Shown here piece after piece: positions 8,021 to 15,379 of a stretch of DNA of 22,098 bases. The stretch is from CAZCZR01 sp964503455. Its GTDB lineage: Bacteria > Bacillota > Clostridia > UBA1381. A program made the position numbers and the translations under genes. Each line of letters starts with the position of its first letter. Within the stretch, counting starts at the first letter, position 1. The DNA lies in assembly GCA_964503455.1 (NCBI GenBank), contig CAZCZR010000025.1:1-22098 (forward strand). Reading direction: 5' to 3'. The notes under the pieces were generated by a model. It saw nothing but the letters and a program-made list of their open reading frames with translations. It had not been told where the DNA came from and did no database searches.

Positions 8021-9031
8021 TTACAGTTTTGCGTTGGCGCACGCGTTGAGGTCAAGACCGCCGCGCGTGCCTTTTAAGTATTCGTAATATCCCGCCGCCG
8101 CTATCATAACGGCGTTGTCAGTACAAAGCACAGGGGGAGGGTATAAAACCTTTATATCATGAGCCGCGCACTCCTCGGTCATTTTTTTGCGGAGCGCGGA
8201 GTTGGCAGCCACCCCTCCGGCTATGGTAACGGTATCGACTCCCGTTTTAAGCGCCGCCGCAAGAGTATGCGAGCAAAGCGCGTCAACCACAGCGGCCTGA
8301 AAGCTTGCCGCCACATCAGCCTTATTGATTTCTTCGCCGCGCTGCGCGGCCTTGTGAAGATAGTTTATCACAGCGGTTTTCACGCCGCTGAAGCTGAAAT
8401 CAAGACTTCCCTCCGCCATTTTAACGCGGGGGAACTCTATCGCGTTCGGGTCGCCCTCCTTTGCAAGCTTGTCTATAAGCGGACCGCCCGGATATCCGAG
8501 ACCGAGAACTCTCGCGATCTTGTCGAAGGCTTCTCCGGCGGCGTCATCGCGCGTACGCGCAAGCGTCTCAAAATCAGTGTAGTCCTTTACAAGTACGATA
8601 TGACTGTGACCGCCGGATGCCACCAGCGATACAAACGGCGGCTCCAGTTCCTTATGCGCCGCAAAATTGGCGGTTATATGTCCTTTTATATGATGTACCG
8701 GCACAAGCGGTTTTTTTGCGGCGTATGCTATAGCCTTCGCCGCCGACACTCCGACAAGCAGCGCCCCTATAAGCCCCGGCCCCGCCGTCACAGCGACAGC
8801 CGTTATATCATCAAGCAATACGCCCGAACGCTTCAAGGCCTCGTCAATAACGGAGTCGATGTTCTCGATATGTCTGCGCGATGCAATTTCGGGGACGACG
8901 CCTCCGTATTGACGGTGTATCTCTATTTGTGTGTTTATGACATTGGAAAGAGGTTCCCTGCCGTTTTTTACGACAGCCGCGGCTGTTTCGTCGCAGGAGC
9001 TTTCAATGCCGAGAATAAGTATATCTTCCAT
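8021..9031 (-). CDS. tsaD: tRNA N6-adenosine threonylcarbamoyltransferase
   Basis: A 336-residue ASKHA-fold metalloenzyme (Gcp/YgjD/Kae1 family) that transfers the threonylcarbamoyl group from TC-AMP to A37 of ANN-decoding tRNAs, forming t6A. It shows LGIESSCDETAAAVV (7-21), the metal-binding HHIKGH (His114 and His118), ASGGHSHIVLV (138-148), FSFSGVKTAV (212-221), AGGVAANSALR (271-281) and Asp305 in CTDNAVM. The ATG overlaps the stop of the preceding acetyltransferase gene (TAATG), which implies translational coupling; no strong ribosome binding site is at ideal distance. TsaC, which makes TC-AMP, is three genes upstream in the same unit. TsaB and TsaE, required partners in bacteria, are not in the window. 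Confidence 0.97.
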   Translation of the reverse strand: MEDILILGIESSCDETAAAVVKNGREPLSNVINTQIEIHRQYGGVVPEIASRRHIENIDSVIDEALKRSGVLLDDITAVAVTAGPGLIGALLVGVSAAKAIAYAAKKPLVPVHHIKGHITANFAAHKELEPPFVSLVASGGHSHIVLVKDYTDFETLARTRDDAAGEAFDKIARVLGLGYPGGPLIDKLAKEGDPNAIEFPRVKMAEGSLDFSFSGVKTAVINYLHKAAQRGEEINKADVAASFQAAVVDALCSHTLAAALKTGVDTVTIAGGVAANSALRKKMTEECAAHDIKVLYPPPVLCTDNAVMIAAAGYYEYLKGTRGGLDLNACANAKL

Positions 9032-9474
9032 TATTGTAATTCCATATCCATTAAGACAGCGTCCTCTGAAGGATTTTGGTAGTAGCCGCGCCGGCGTCCG
9101 ACCTCGTAAAAGCCGTTTTTTTTATAAAATGTCCTTGCCGCCGCGTTCGACTCCCGCACTTCAAGCGTGATCACGCCGATCCCGCGCCCGCGGGCTTGTG
9201 CGGTTATAAGATCCATGAGCGCCTGCGCGATCCCGCGTCGGCGATGCTTTTGCGCCGTGCAGATGCTCGTTATCTGCCCTTCCCCGAAAATATCGAGAAA
9301 TCCCGCGTATCCCGCGTCCTCGCCGTCCGCTTTCGCTAAAAAATATACGCCGAGAGGATTGTCCGCCTCCTCGAAAAACGCGGCTTCCGACCATGGATCG
9401 GAAAAGCACTCTTTCTCAAGGGCGTAAAATCTTTTGGCGTTTTCGCGTGTGAGCGGTTCAAATTCAAGCTTCAT
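9031..9474 (-). CDS. rimI: RimI-type GNAT N-acetyltransferase
   Basis: A 147-residue GNAT-fold enzyme resembling RimI, which acetylates the N-terminal alanine of ribosomal protein S18 and can act on other N termini. Residues 75-86 (QKHRRRGIAQAL) form the acetyl-CoA loop. VRESNAAARTFYKKNGF (107-122) is the RimI signature, with Glu105 and Tyr117 at positions matching the catalytic Glu103 and Tyr115 of E. coli RimI. The C terminus YYQNPSEDAVLMDMEL is family-like. The ATG at 9474 overlaps the phosphatase gene by 11 bases. A longer frame reaching 9540 lies wholly within that gene and has no support. Adjacency to tsaD is common in Firmicutes. Substrate is inferred from similarity only. Confidence 0.9.
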   Translation of the reverse strand: MKLEFEPLTRENAKRFYALEKECFSDPWSEAAFFEEADNPLGVYFLAKADGEDAGYAGFLDIFGEGQITSICTAQKHRRRGIAQALMDLITAQARGRGIGVITLEVRESNAAARTFYKKNGFYEVGRRRGYYQNPSEDAVLMDMELQ

Positions 9475-9952
9475 CGTCTTTTGGCGGAGCGTCCTCGTCC
9501 GCAAGGGGAAGAAGCGTTTCATCGGCGAGCTTTTCCGCAAGAGCCGTCAGCGCGTCATAGATAGCCTCGGCTGTTTCCGAGTATTCCTCAAGATCGCCGC
9601 CGTAGGGATCGGGGATCTCGCCCTCCTCGCCTATATACTCAAACAGCGTGAACACTCTGCCCGGAGCGTAGCGCTCAAGCAGCTGCTTATGCGCGGAGGT
9701 CATCGTCAGGATCAGATCGCTCTGCGCCAGAAGATCCGCCGTGATAGGCTGCGAGGTATGCCCCGATATGTCAATATTGTACCGTTTCAGCGCCTCGACC
9801 GCATTCTCGGAGGCGCTTGCGCCGTCGGTTGCGAATACGCCGGCGGATTCCGCGAATATATTAAGATCGTTTTCCATAGCGATCTTGTTCATAATTGCCG
9901 CCGCCATGGGACTGCGGCAGGTATTTCCTGTGCATACAAATAAAATATCCAT
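9464..9952 (-). CDS. ywlE: Protein-arginine phosphatase (YwlE-like low-molecular-weight phosphatase)
   Basis: A 162-residue low-molecular-weight phosphatase with the CX5RS loop at the very N terminus (Cys7 to Ser14, CTGNTCRS). The general acid is Asp115 in PDPYGG. Thr11 is the residue that favours phospho-arginine over phospho-tyrosine in YwlE; tyrosine phosphatases usually have Ile there. It would therefore reverse McsB arginine phosphorylation, which marks proteins for ClpCP. The kinase is not in this window. The gene starts 5 bases after tsaC; no Shine-Dalgarno is evident, so translational coupling is likely. In B. subtilis ywlC (tsaC) and ywlE are also close neighbours. The acidic tail (150-162) is encoded where rimI overlaps. 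Confidence 0.9.
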   Translation of the reverse strand: MDILFVCTGNTCRSPMAAAIMNKIAMENDLNIFAESAGVFATDGASASENAVEALKRYNIDISGHTSQPITADLLAQSDLILTMTSAHKQLLERYAPGRVFTLFEYIGEEGEIPDPYGGDLEEYSETAEAIYDALTALAEKLADETLLPLADEDAPPKDDEA

Positions 9953-9957
9953 AATAA

Positions 9958-11016
9958 TTACACCCGTATTACTTTGTTTCCGGCTGATTTGTAAAGCCTG
10001 TTCTTCACGGCGAGACCGTAGCCGTCCGTGTCGGCAAATTCCGCAAACACAACATCTATGCCAAATTCGTCAAAGGTGCGCAGCAGCCGGAAAAGATTTT
10101 TCGCGTATTCCTTTCCGCCGCTTCCGCCGTCAAGGATGCAGTTGACATCGTACTCGTTTTCGGGATACATTCTGAGAACCCCTGTTTTAAGCGCCGGATT
10201 TTCCGCTTTTGTTTTTGAAAGAAGCTCGTTTATTTTCCTAAAGACCTCTTTTTGACGGCCCTCCACAACGGTAACGTCTGCGTTCGGGGCGTAGTGCTTG
10301 TACTTCATGCCGGGAGATCTGGGCGTTTCGCCGTCAGCTACCGATTTAAGCACATGGGGATCGACCTTGGTTTCGGGGACGATCTCTCTCATCATATCAA
10401 GCGTGACTCCGCCGGGGCGGAGAATAACGGGAACATCCCCCGTAAGATCCGCGACAGTGGATTCCACGCCTATATCGCAGTCGCCTCCGGCAAGAATAGC
10501 GTCCGCTCTGCCGGACAGATCGTCTATGACGTGCTTCGCGGTAGTGGGACTCGGCTTGCCGGAAAGATTGGCGCTTGGAGCGGCTATAGGAACCCCTGCG
10601 GCTTTTATAAGCGCCTGCGCCGCCGGATGCGACGGAAAACGCACCGCCACGGTATCAAGTCCCGCCGTTACCGCGTATGGTACGCGGTCAGATTTTTTCA
10701 GCACAGCCGTAAACGGCCCCGGCATAAAAGCGCGAATAAGCCTTTTCGCCGTTTCGGACAGCTCCGATGTAAGCTCCGGCAGCATATCGGCCGAGGCGAT
10801 ATGCACTATAAGAGGATTATCCGACGGTCTGCCCTTTGCCGCGAAGATCTTTTCGACAGCTTTCGGGTCAAACGCGTTCGCGCCGAGTCCGTAGACCGTT
10901 TCGGTCGGGAACGCCGCGATACCGCCTCCGGCTATGATCCGAGCCGCGCGCGATATTTTTTCCGCATCGCTTTCGGAGCCTGTCAGATGATATATTTCCG
11001 TTTGTATATTATCCAT
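9958..11016 (-). CDS. tsaC: Threonylcarbamoyl-AMP synthase (Sua5/YwlC type)
   Basis: A 352-residue enzyme making threonylcarbamoyl-adenylate from threonine, bicarbonate and ATP, the first step of t6A synthesis. A YrdC domain (about 15-205) shows PTETVYGLG (38-46) and KGRPSDNPLIVHI (61-73), with SANLSGKPSPT and ADLTGDVPVILRPGGVT further on. The SPGMKYKHYAP linker leads to a C-terminal Sua5 domain (about 235-352), so this is the long Sua5/YwlC form rather than short TsaC. The ATG at 11016 has AGGA 9 bases upstream; an in-frame TTG at 11022 overlaps the pncB stop. Two bases separate it from pncB. It feeds TsaD encoded downstream in the same unit. Confidence 0.95.
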   Translation of the reverse strand: MDNIQTEIYHLTGSESDAEKISRAARIIAGGGIAAFPTETVYGLGANAFDPKAVEKIFAAKGRPSDNPLIVHIASADMLPELTSELSETAKRLIRAFMPGPFTAVLKKSDRVPYAVTAGLDTVAVRFPSHPAAQALIKAAGVPIAAPSANLSGKPSPTTAKHVIDDLSGRADAILAGGDCDIGVESTVADLTGDVPVILRPGGVTLDMMREIVPETKVDPHVLKSVADGETPRSPGMKYKHYAPNADVTVVEGRQKEVFRKINELLSKTKAENPALKTGVLRMYPENEYDVNCILDGGSGGKEYAKNLFRLLRTFDEFGIDVVFAEFADTDGYGLAVKNRLYKSAGNKVIRV

Positions 11017-11018
11017 TA

Positions 11019-12479
11019 TCAATCATCCTGATACTTGCTTAAAAGATCATACTTTATCTGCCACAGCGATTTTGACAGATCCACATAATATCTGTGGGGA
11101 TTTTCAAAACGCTTGACCTCCTCCCACAAGCCGTCGATCTCCATTTTGCAGTACTCCTGTATAACATTGAGGGGAGGCGTTTCATAAACACATTCGCCGT
11201 GCTTGAAGATCTGCTTCATAAGCGGGCGCGCATAGAAATCGGTCACCTTCTTGTGCTTCCATGTATGCTCGGGATCAAAGAGCAGATAAGGCTTGAAATT
11301 GTCGATCACCTCGTCATGCAGTGTGACCACATCGGCTATTGCGGCGGAGGTGTCCTTTGAATAAAGACGGTAGACCTGCTTGAAGCCGGGCGTGGTTATC
11401 TTGGAAACATTCTCGCTCACTTTTATTTTCGGTATTATATTGCCCTTGTCATCCTCTGCCGCCACAAGCTTGTACACTCCTCCGAAAACAGGCTCGGAAC
11501 GCGAGGTTATAAGACGCTCGCCTACGCCGTAGGAATCGATTTTAGCGCCTTGGATCTGTATGTCGCGGATGATATTCTCATCAAGAGAGTTTGACGCTAC
11601 GATGGTGCAGTCGGGATAGCCGGCGGAGTCGAGAAGCTTGCGGCATTTCTTTGAAAGATAGGTGATGTCGCCCGAATCTATTCTCACGCCCTTGGGACGC
11701 TTTCCCATAGGCTTTAAAACCTCGTCAAACACCTTTATAGCGTTGGGAAGTCCGGAATTGAGGACGTTGTAGGTGTCGATCAAAAGCGTGCAGGAATCGG
11801 GATAGGTTCTTGCATACGCTTCAAACGCCTCATACTCGCTGTCAAAAAGCTGCACCCAGCTGTGCGCCATGGTGCCAAGCGCCGGAACGCCGAAATCGCG
11901 GTCGGTGATCGCGCAGGCGGTACCCACGCAGCCGCCTATATATGCCGCTCTCGCGCCGAGCATCGCGGCATGAGCGCCCTGTGAGCGGCGGGAACCGAAC
12001 TCCATGACGGGACGGCCGTCAGCTGCGCGGACGATGCGGTTCGCCTTCGTGGCGATAAGGCTCTGATGATTTATCGAAAGCAGTATCATTGTTTCGATAA
12101 ACTGCGCCTGCACCGCGGGACCTTTTACGGTTATAAGCGGTTCGCCGGGGAATATGGGAGTCCCTTCGGGGATAGCCCATACGTCGCACTCGAATTTAAA
12201 GTCGGCGAGATACCGTAAAAAGCGCTCGTCAAAAATATTCTTGCTTTTGAGATATTCTATGTCGTCATCCGTAAAAGCAAGGTTTTTCAGATAATCTATA
12301 ACCTGCTCAACGCCCGCCATTATTGCAAAGCCGCCGTTGTCGGGGATCTTTCTGAAAAACATATCAAAGTAGACCTGTTTCTCGCCTATCCCCTCAACAA
12401 AGAAACCGTTTGCCATTGTGAACTCGTAAAAGTCGGTAAGCATGGTAAGGTTAAGATTGTTTACTGTTGCTGTGTTCAT
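11019..12479 (-). CDS. pncB: Nicotinate phosphoribosyltransferase
   Basis: A 486-residue cytosolic enzyme of the Preiss-Handler NAD salvage pathway, joining nicotinate and PRPP to give nicotinate mononucleotide with ATP hydrolysis. It shows LTMLTDFYEFTMANGFF (11-27), EFGSRRSQGAH (160-170), the GTMAHSWVQLF motif with the phosphorylatable His206, LLIDTYNVLNSG, and RIDSGDITYLSKKCRKLL. The length fits the PncB-2 form of Firmicutes. The ATG overlaps the stop of the esterase gene by ATGA, and the tsaC start follows 2 bases after its own stop. This tight packing implies a single translationally coupled message. No NAD-responsive site was seen. Confidence 0.95.
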   Translation of the reverse strand: MNTATVNNLNLTMLTDFYEFTMANGFFVEGIGEKQVYFDMFFRKIPDNGGFAIMAGVEQVIDYLKNLAFTDDDIEYLKSKNIFDERFLRYLADFKFECDVWAIPEGTPIFPGEPLITVKGPAVQAQFIETMILLSINHQSLIATKANRIVRAADGRPVMEFGSRRSQGAHAAMLGARAAYIGGCVGTACAITDRDFGVPALGTMAHSWVQLFDSEYEAFEAYARTYPDSCTLLIDTYNVLNSGLPNAIKVFDEVLKPMGKRPKGVRIDSGDITYLSKKCRKLLDSAGYPDCTIVASNSLDENIIRDIQIQGAKIDSYGVGERLITSRSEPVFGGVYKLVAAEDDKGNIIPKIKVSENVSKITTPGFKQVYRLYSKDTSAAIADVVTLHDEVIDNFKPYLLFDPEHTWKHKKVTDFYARPLMKQIFKHGECVYETPPLNVIQEYCKMEIDGLWEEVKRFENPHRYYVDLSKSLWQIKYDLLSKYQDD

Positions 12480-13255
12480 ATCGGTAAAGTTACTCCTTCC
12501 GTTATTGTCGGATCTATGCCGTCAAGCCAGAAAAGCATTTTTTCAATATGCATATCCCAGTAGGACCAGTCGTGTGTGCCGTGCCCGTCCTCAAAATGGT
12601 AATTTTCGCAAATAGGAGCCAAAAAATCACGGAAATCGATGTTGTCGCCGTAGAGAAAATCCTCCTTGCCGCAGACGTGGTATACCGGCGGTATGCGGCC
12701 CGCCGCCTTTTCGGCAAGCTTTTTCAAGTCGTTGGAAGGCTTTACCGTATCGCCCAAAGCGATGCGCACGGCTTCTTTTTCCTCCTCGTCGTTGTGTACT
12801 CTGTATATATCCACGGCGCCGGAAAACGACGCGCAGGCTCCGTAGCGTTCGGGATATGTGAGCGCGCACTTGAAAGCGCCGTAGCCGCCCATGGAAAGTC
12901 CCGCCACAAATCGATGCTCACGCTCGGAGGATACATTAAACAGAGCCTCCATAACTTCGGGAAGCTCCTTGGTCACGTAATCAAAAAACATTCGTCCGTC
13001 AGAGGTGTTTGAATAGAACACTCTGTCGCCGTCGGGCATTACAACGGCGAGATTTCTTTCTCTTGTGTATCTTTCAATTGATGACATACGCATCCACGAG
13101 GTATGATTCTGGTTAAGACCGTGCAGAAGATAAAGCACGGGTATCGGATCGCGCTTCAGCGTGGCGTCAGAGTTATATCGTGTCGGAAGTATGATGTTTA
13201 CCGCCACATCCTTTTTAAGGGAATAGGGGCGGAAATTAAACGTTAAAAAAGCCAA
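12476..13255 (-). CDS. Esterase D/EstA-family alpha/beta-hydrolase
   Basis: A 259-residue alpha/beta-hydrolase of the esterase family that includes tributyrin esterase EstA, S-formylglutathione hydrolase and antigen 85. The oxyanion region is LYLLHGLNQNHTSW (41-54). The nucleophile Ser121 lies in GLSMGGYGAFK, with Asp199 in CGKEDFLYG and His228 in GTHDW, the usual triad order. There is no signal peptide, so it acts in the cytosol. The only plausible start is TTG at 13255, with AGAGG 8 bases upstream; the next in-frame Met is residue 56. Its stop overlaps the pncB start. It is 47 bases after the S1-domain gene. The natural substrate is not evident: short-chain esters, acetylated sugars or S-acyl thiols are possible. 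Confidence 0.88.
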   Translation of the reverse strand: MAFLTFNFRPYSLKKDVAVNIILPTRYNSDATLKRDPIPVLYLLHGLNQNHTSWMRMSSIERYTRERNLAVVMPDGDRVFYSNTSDGRMFFDYVTKELPEVMEALFNVSSEREHRFVAGLSMGGYGAFKCALTYPERYGACASFSGAVDIYRVHNDEEEKEAVRIALGDTVKPSNDLKKLAEKAAGRIPPVYHVCGKEDFLYGDNIDFRDFLAPICENYHFEDGHGTHDWSYWDMHIEKMLFWLDGIDPTITEGVTLPI

Positions 13256-13302
13256 TTTAAAAACCTCTGTTTCTTAGGGTGCGCCCTTTAATCGTATGCG
13301 GT

Positions 13303-13752
13303 TTATCTGCCGCGCTTGTAGCCGCCGGAACGTTTTGAGTCGCGGCTTTTCCTCAGAGCCTGCATATTTTCGTCGCTGTCTTTTTTAAAGCGTGAAAGCT
13401 TATCCTCAAAGGAAAGCTCGCCCGTTGAGTACTGCGCCGAAAAAGGCGAATTGTCGGGACGGTGATTTACGGGAGGATGAGGCTTTGCAGCCTTTTTTTC
13501 CGCGCGCTTTTGCGCCTGCTCGTCGTGCGCGCGCTTGATAGACAGACTTATCTTGCCCCTTTCGTCAATTTTTACCACCTTAACCTTCACCTTATCGCCA
13601 ATCTTAAGATAGTCCTCTACCTTGTTGACGTATCCGCTGTCGATCTCGGATATATGTACAAGTCCCGTTGCTTTTTCGCCGGCAATCTGGACGAAAGCCC
13701 CGAAGGGCGTTATCGAAGCCACAGTGCCGGATAAGATTTCTCCTATTTCCAT
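13303..13752 (-). CDS. yabR: S1-domain RNA-binding protein (YabR-like)
   Basis: A 149-residue protein with one S1/OB domain at residues 1-73 (GEILSGTVASITPFGAFVQI, GLVHISEID, KVKVVKIDERGKISLSIK). A long polar, basic tail follows (74-149, rich in Lys, Arg and Ser, ending KRSGGYKRGR), suited to nucleic acid binding. It follows divIC as yabR does in B. subtilis, where the order is yabP-yabQ-divIC-yabR, hence the symbol. Related general stress protein 13 associates with ribosomes. AAGGA stands about 13 bases from the ATG, a long spacing. A perfect hairpin (13788-13802) lies between divIC and this gene. The molecular role is unknown. Confidence 0.85.
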   Translation of the reverse strand: MEIGEILSGTVASITPFGAFVQIAGEKATGLVHISEIDSGYVNKVEDYLKIGDKVKVKVVKIDERGKISLSIKRAHDEQAQKRAEKKAAKPHPPVNHRPDNSPFSAQYSTGELSFEDKLSRFKKDSDENMQALRKSRDSKRSGGYKRGR

Positions 13753-13787
13753 AAAGTGTAAAAATTCCTTCCGTAAAATTGTGTGTA

Positions 13788-13802
13788 TGACAGGTGCTGT
13801 CA
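13788..13802 (-). repeat. Perfect intercistronic hairpin at the divIC stop
   Basis: TGACAG, a 3-base loop and CTGTCA form a perfect 6-bp stem whose first bases are the divIC stop codon. No T tract follows, so it is not a terminator. It could modulate mRNA processing or relative expression of yabR, but this is inference. Confidence 0.4.
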
Positions 13803-14123
13803 GTTTGACGAATCCTGCTTGGAAACGTCGATAAATACCTTTTCATCCTGTTTTATATAGCCGAGCTTTTCGCGCGCGACTTTTTCTATGTATTCGTCGG
13901 AGTTTACATTGTCCTTGAGTTCCTTGATTTCTTCTATCCGCTGCTGCTCATAGGCAACCTCATCTTTAAGCTTCGCAATGGTGTCGCGGTTTTCTTCTAT
14001 CTGCGGGATCTGCATAAGCCCCTTAAATACCATAGCGGACAACACTATGATAAGAGCGGCAAAACCTATGCCGAAGCGGTGCTTTTTGAAAAACGCCGAG
14101 AAAACGTCTTTGACGGCTGACAT
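13800..14123 (-). CDS. divIC: Septum formation initiator (DivIC/FtsB family)
   Basis: A 107-residue bitopic membrane protein of the divisome. A short cytosolic N terminus (1-16) is followed by one membrane helix (about 17-36), a periplasm-facing coiled coil (40-72, NRDTIAKLKDEVAYEQQRIE) and the family signature EYIEKVAREKLGYIKQDE (77-94). DivIC pairs with FtsL and DivIB at the septum and helps activate septal wall synthesis. The ATG at 14123 has AAGGA 8 bases upstream; the frame extends to 14162, but that segment reads through the ribosome binding site. Position between yabQ and yabR matches B. subtilis. Confidence 0.93.
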   Translation of the reverse strand: MSAVKDVFSAFFKKHRFGIGFAALIIVLSAMVFKGLMQIPQIEENRDTIAKLKDEVAYEQQRIEEIKELKDNVNSDEYIEKVAREKLGYIKQDEKVFIDVSKQDSSN

Positions 14124-14127
14124 TATA

Positions 14128-14526
14128 TCAATCCTTTCGCTTAAAAATTCGTGAAAATACACTTACTATCATTTTATACAAAAAACGCCCCGCCGTCAAT
14201 AGGTATTTTAAAATTAGTGAAAAAATTTTAATAATTTTATCAAAAATCACATTCAAAGTGGCGCCGAAAACGGAAAAACATATAAAACCGCCCAAAATCA
14301 GACCGAGCAGCTCATATGCTCTGAACAGACCCTTTGTAAAAACGAAAGTCATAAACGACCATACGGTAAGAAACACCGCCCAGAAAAGCGCGTCGCATAC
14401 TGCGGCAAGAGCTTTCCCGCCGGTGCGTCTTACCGAGCGCAGAAAAATATATACCGCCGCCGATATCGCGCCTGTCGCCGCCGCCTGCAAAAACGAGATG
14501 CACTCATACGAAAAGCCCGCGTTCAT
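14128..14526 (-). CDS. yabQ: Spore cortex biosynthesis protein YabQ
   Basis: A 132-residue polytopic membrane protein matching YabQ, which in B. subtilis localises to the outer forespore membrane and is needed for cortex synthesis. Hydrophobic helices lie at about 8-28, 40-65, 69-92 and 100-122. The N-terminal FLQAAATGAISAAVYIFLRS and the central FTKGLFRAYELLGLILGGFICF are family-like. The C terminus is basic (SRIFKRKD). The start lies one base after the yabP stop (TAATATG) with no clear ribosome binding site, so it probably relies on coupling to yabP translation. It is specific to endospore formers and is a main reason for calling the host a spore former. Confidence 0.85.
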   Translation of the reverse strand: MNAGFSYECISFLQAAATGAISAAVYIFLRSVRRTGGKALAAVCDALFWAVFLTVWSFMTFVFTKGLFRAYELLGLILGGFICFSVFGATLNVIFDKIIKIFSLILKYLLTAGRFLYKMIVSVFSRIFKRKD

Positions 14527-14527
14527 A

Positions 14528-14809
14528 TTACTTAAACAGCGCTCTCATCATGCCGCCGCTTTTTTTCATTGGCGAGTACACCAGCGAATCGACGCTGCCT
14601 TCGGCGAGCATACTGCCGCCTGTGGTGTCAAGCTTGGTTATATTGAGATTTTTGCCGCGTATGACAAGCTTGCCCATGTTGGTTTTCAAAGCTATCTGTG
14701 ACGGAGAAAAGGACTCCACGTCCTGAACGCCCTCAAGCGCGAAGTCACGGCGCGCCGTCAGCGTTAGCGAGTGTGACAGAGAAGGCGCGGCTGTGTGTTT
14801 TTCCTGCAT
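14528..14809 (-). CDS. yabP: Sporulation protein YabP
   Basis: A 93-residue protein of the YabP/YqfC family, needed for spore formation in Bacillus with an undefined molecular role. The pattern of short beta-strands is clear: SLTLTARRDFALEGVQDVES, then GKLVIRGKNLNITKLD, then GSMLAEGSVDSLVYS. The ATG at 14809 was chosen because AAGGA is 8 bases upstream. The ATG at 14815 is too close to that site, and a GTG at 14896 would add 29 residues lacking family character. It is the first gene of the minus-strand block. In B. subtilis it follows yabO (S4-domain RqcP) and yabN; neither is present here, and a divergent promoter for another cassette takes their place. Confidence 0.88.
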   Translation of the reverse strand: MQEKHTAAPSLSHSLTLTARRDFALEGVQDVESFSPSQIALKTNMGKLVIRGKNLNITKLDTTGGSMLAEGSVDSLVYSPMKKSGGMMRALFK

Positions 14810-14838
14810 ATACATCTTCCTTTCAGAATGGGATCCGT

Positions 14839-14869
14839 AATGTATATGCGCCCGCGCCGCGGCATATGC
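14839..14869 (-). promoter_or_regulatory. Candidate sigma-E-like promoter of yabP
   Basis: On the minus strand GCATATG (14869-14863) resembles the sigma-E -35 box, and TATACATT (14846-14839) partly resembles the -10 box, with a 16-base spacer. The start of yabP follows at a suitable distance. The spacer is slightly long and the -10 imperfect. The known sporulation role of yabP raises the prior, but this remains a weak call. Confidence 0.3.
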
Positions 14870-14917
14870 CGGAATAATTTCCGAAAATATCCTCACAATG
14901 ATTTAAAAAAACATATA

Positions 14918-14946
14918 TTGACAAAACATCGTAAAGATGGTAAAAT
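14918..14946 (+). promoter_or_regulatory. Strong sigma-A promoter of the small membrane-protein cassette
   Basis: A perfect TTGACA (14918-14923), a 17-base spacer and TAAAAT (14941-14946, 5 of 6) form a strong promoter. The spacer holds CATC and GATG inverted around GTAAA (14927-14939), a possible small operator. The leader of about 55 bases ends with GGGAGG 8 bases before the ATG at 15008. Confidence 0.85.
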
Positions 14947-15007
14947 GTAATTGTTCGAAAAGTTTATTTCGGCAACCGATAACTCATTATTTTGGGAGGT
15001 AATAACG

Positions 15008-15379
15008 ATGGCTTGTTTTATTGTACCCGCTGCGGAGGCTGCGGTAACAACGATTATAAAAAAGAAAGCGGACAAACGCGGCGAGAGTGCCAATCCGTTC
15101 ATAAAGGGAATGGGACGGCTCAATAATATGCTGTGGGGCGGCTCGGCGCTTTTGGCGTTTGAGCATATATGGCACGGCGAGGTCACGCCGTGGTTTCCCT
15201 TTCTGACGAATGCGGCGAATCCCGCTGACGCGGCTCAAATGCTTTTCGAAATGGCGACTTCCGGCGTAGGCATGGCGGTCTTGGTGACGGCTGTCTGGGC
15301 GGCGATGACCGCTTGGACAAATTCCATGGAAAAGCGCTCGGACTCCGATGCGGCTGTAAATAGGGGGCAGGCAAGATGA
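15008..15379 (+). CDS. Conserved small membrane protein, first of a two-gene cassette
   Basis: A 123-residue protein of unknown function. It starts with the distinctive MACFIVPAAEAAVTTIIKKK, a short hydrophobic segment followed by a basic stretch (18-24). Two likely membrane helices follow at about 40-57 (NNMLWGGSALLAFEHIWHGE) and 83-104 (ATSGVGMAVLVTAVWAAM). His53 and His56, with Glu52 and Glu58, sit at the end of the first helix and could bind metal or carry protons; this is speculation. The tail (107-123) is polar. The ATG at 15008 follows GGGAGG; an upstream in-frame ATG at 14951 lies at the predicted transcription start. It overlaps the next gene by ATGA. I recall similar paired proteins in other Clostridia but can assign no function. 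Confidence 0.8.
   Translation: MACFIVPAAEAAVTTIIKKKADKRGESANPFIKGMGRLNNMLWGGSALLAFEHIWHGEVTPWFPFLTNAANPADAAQMLFEMATSGVGMAVLVTAVWAAMTAWTNSMEKRSDSDAAVNRGQAR

Noticed and set aside
8159..9082. Long plus-strand frame of 307 codons opposite tsaD.
   Set aside because: It is antisense to a complete tsaD with all active-site residues; its composition (rich in Arg, His and Tyr) is typical of a mirror frame.
14810..14896. A longer YabP starting at GTG 14896.
   Set aside because: The extra 29 residues lack family character, and the ribosome binding site fits the ATG at 14809; the extension also runs through the candidate promoter.
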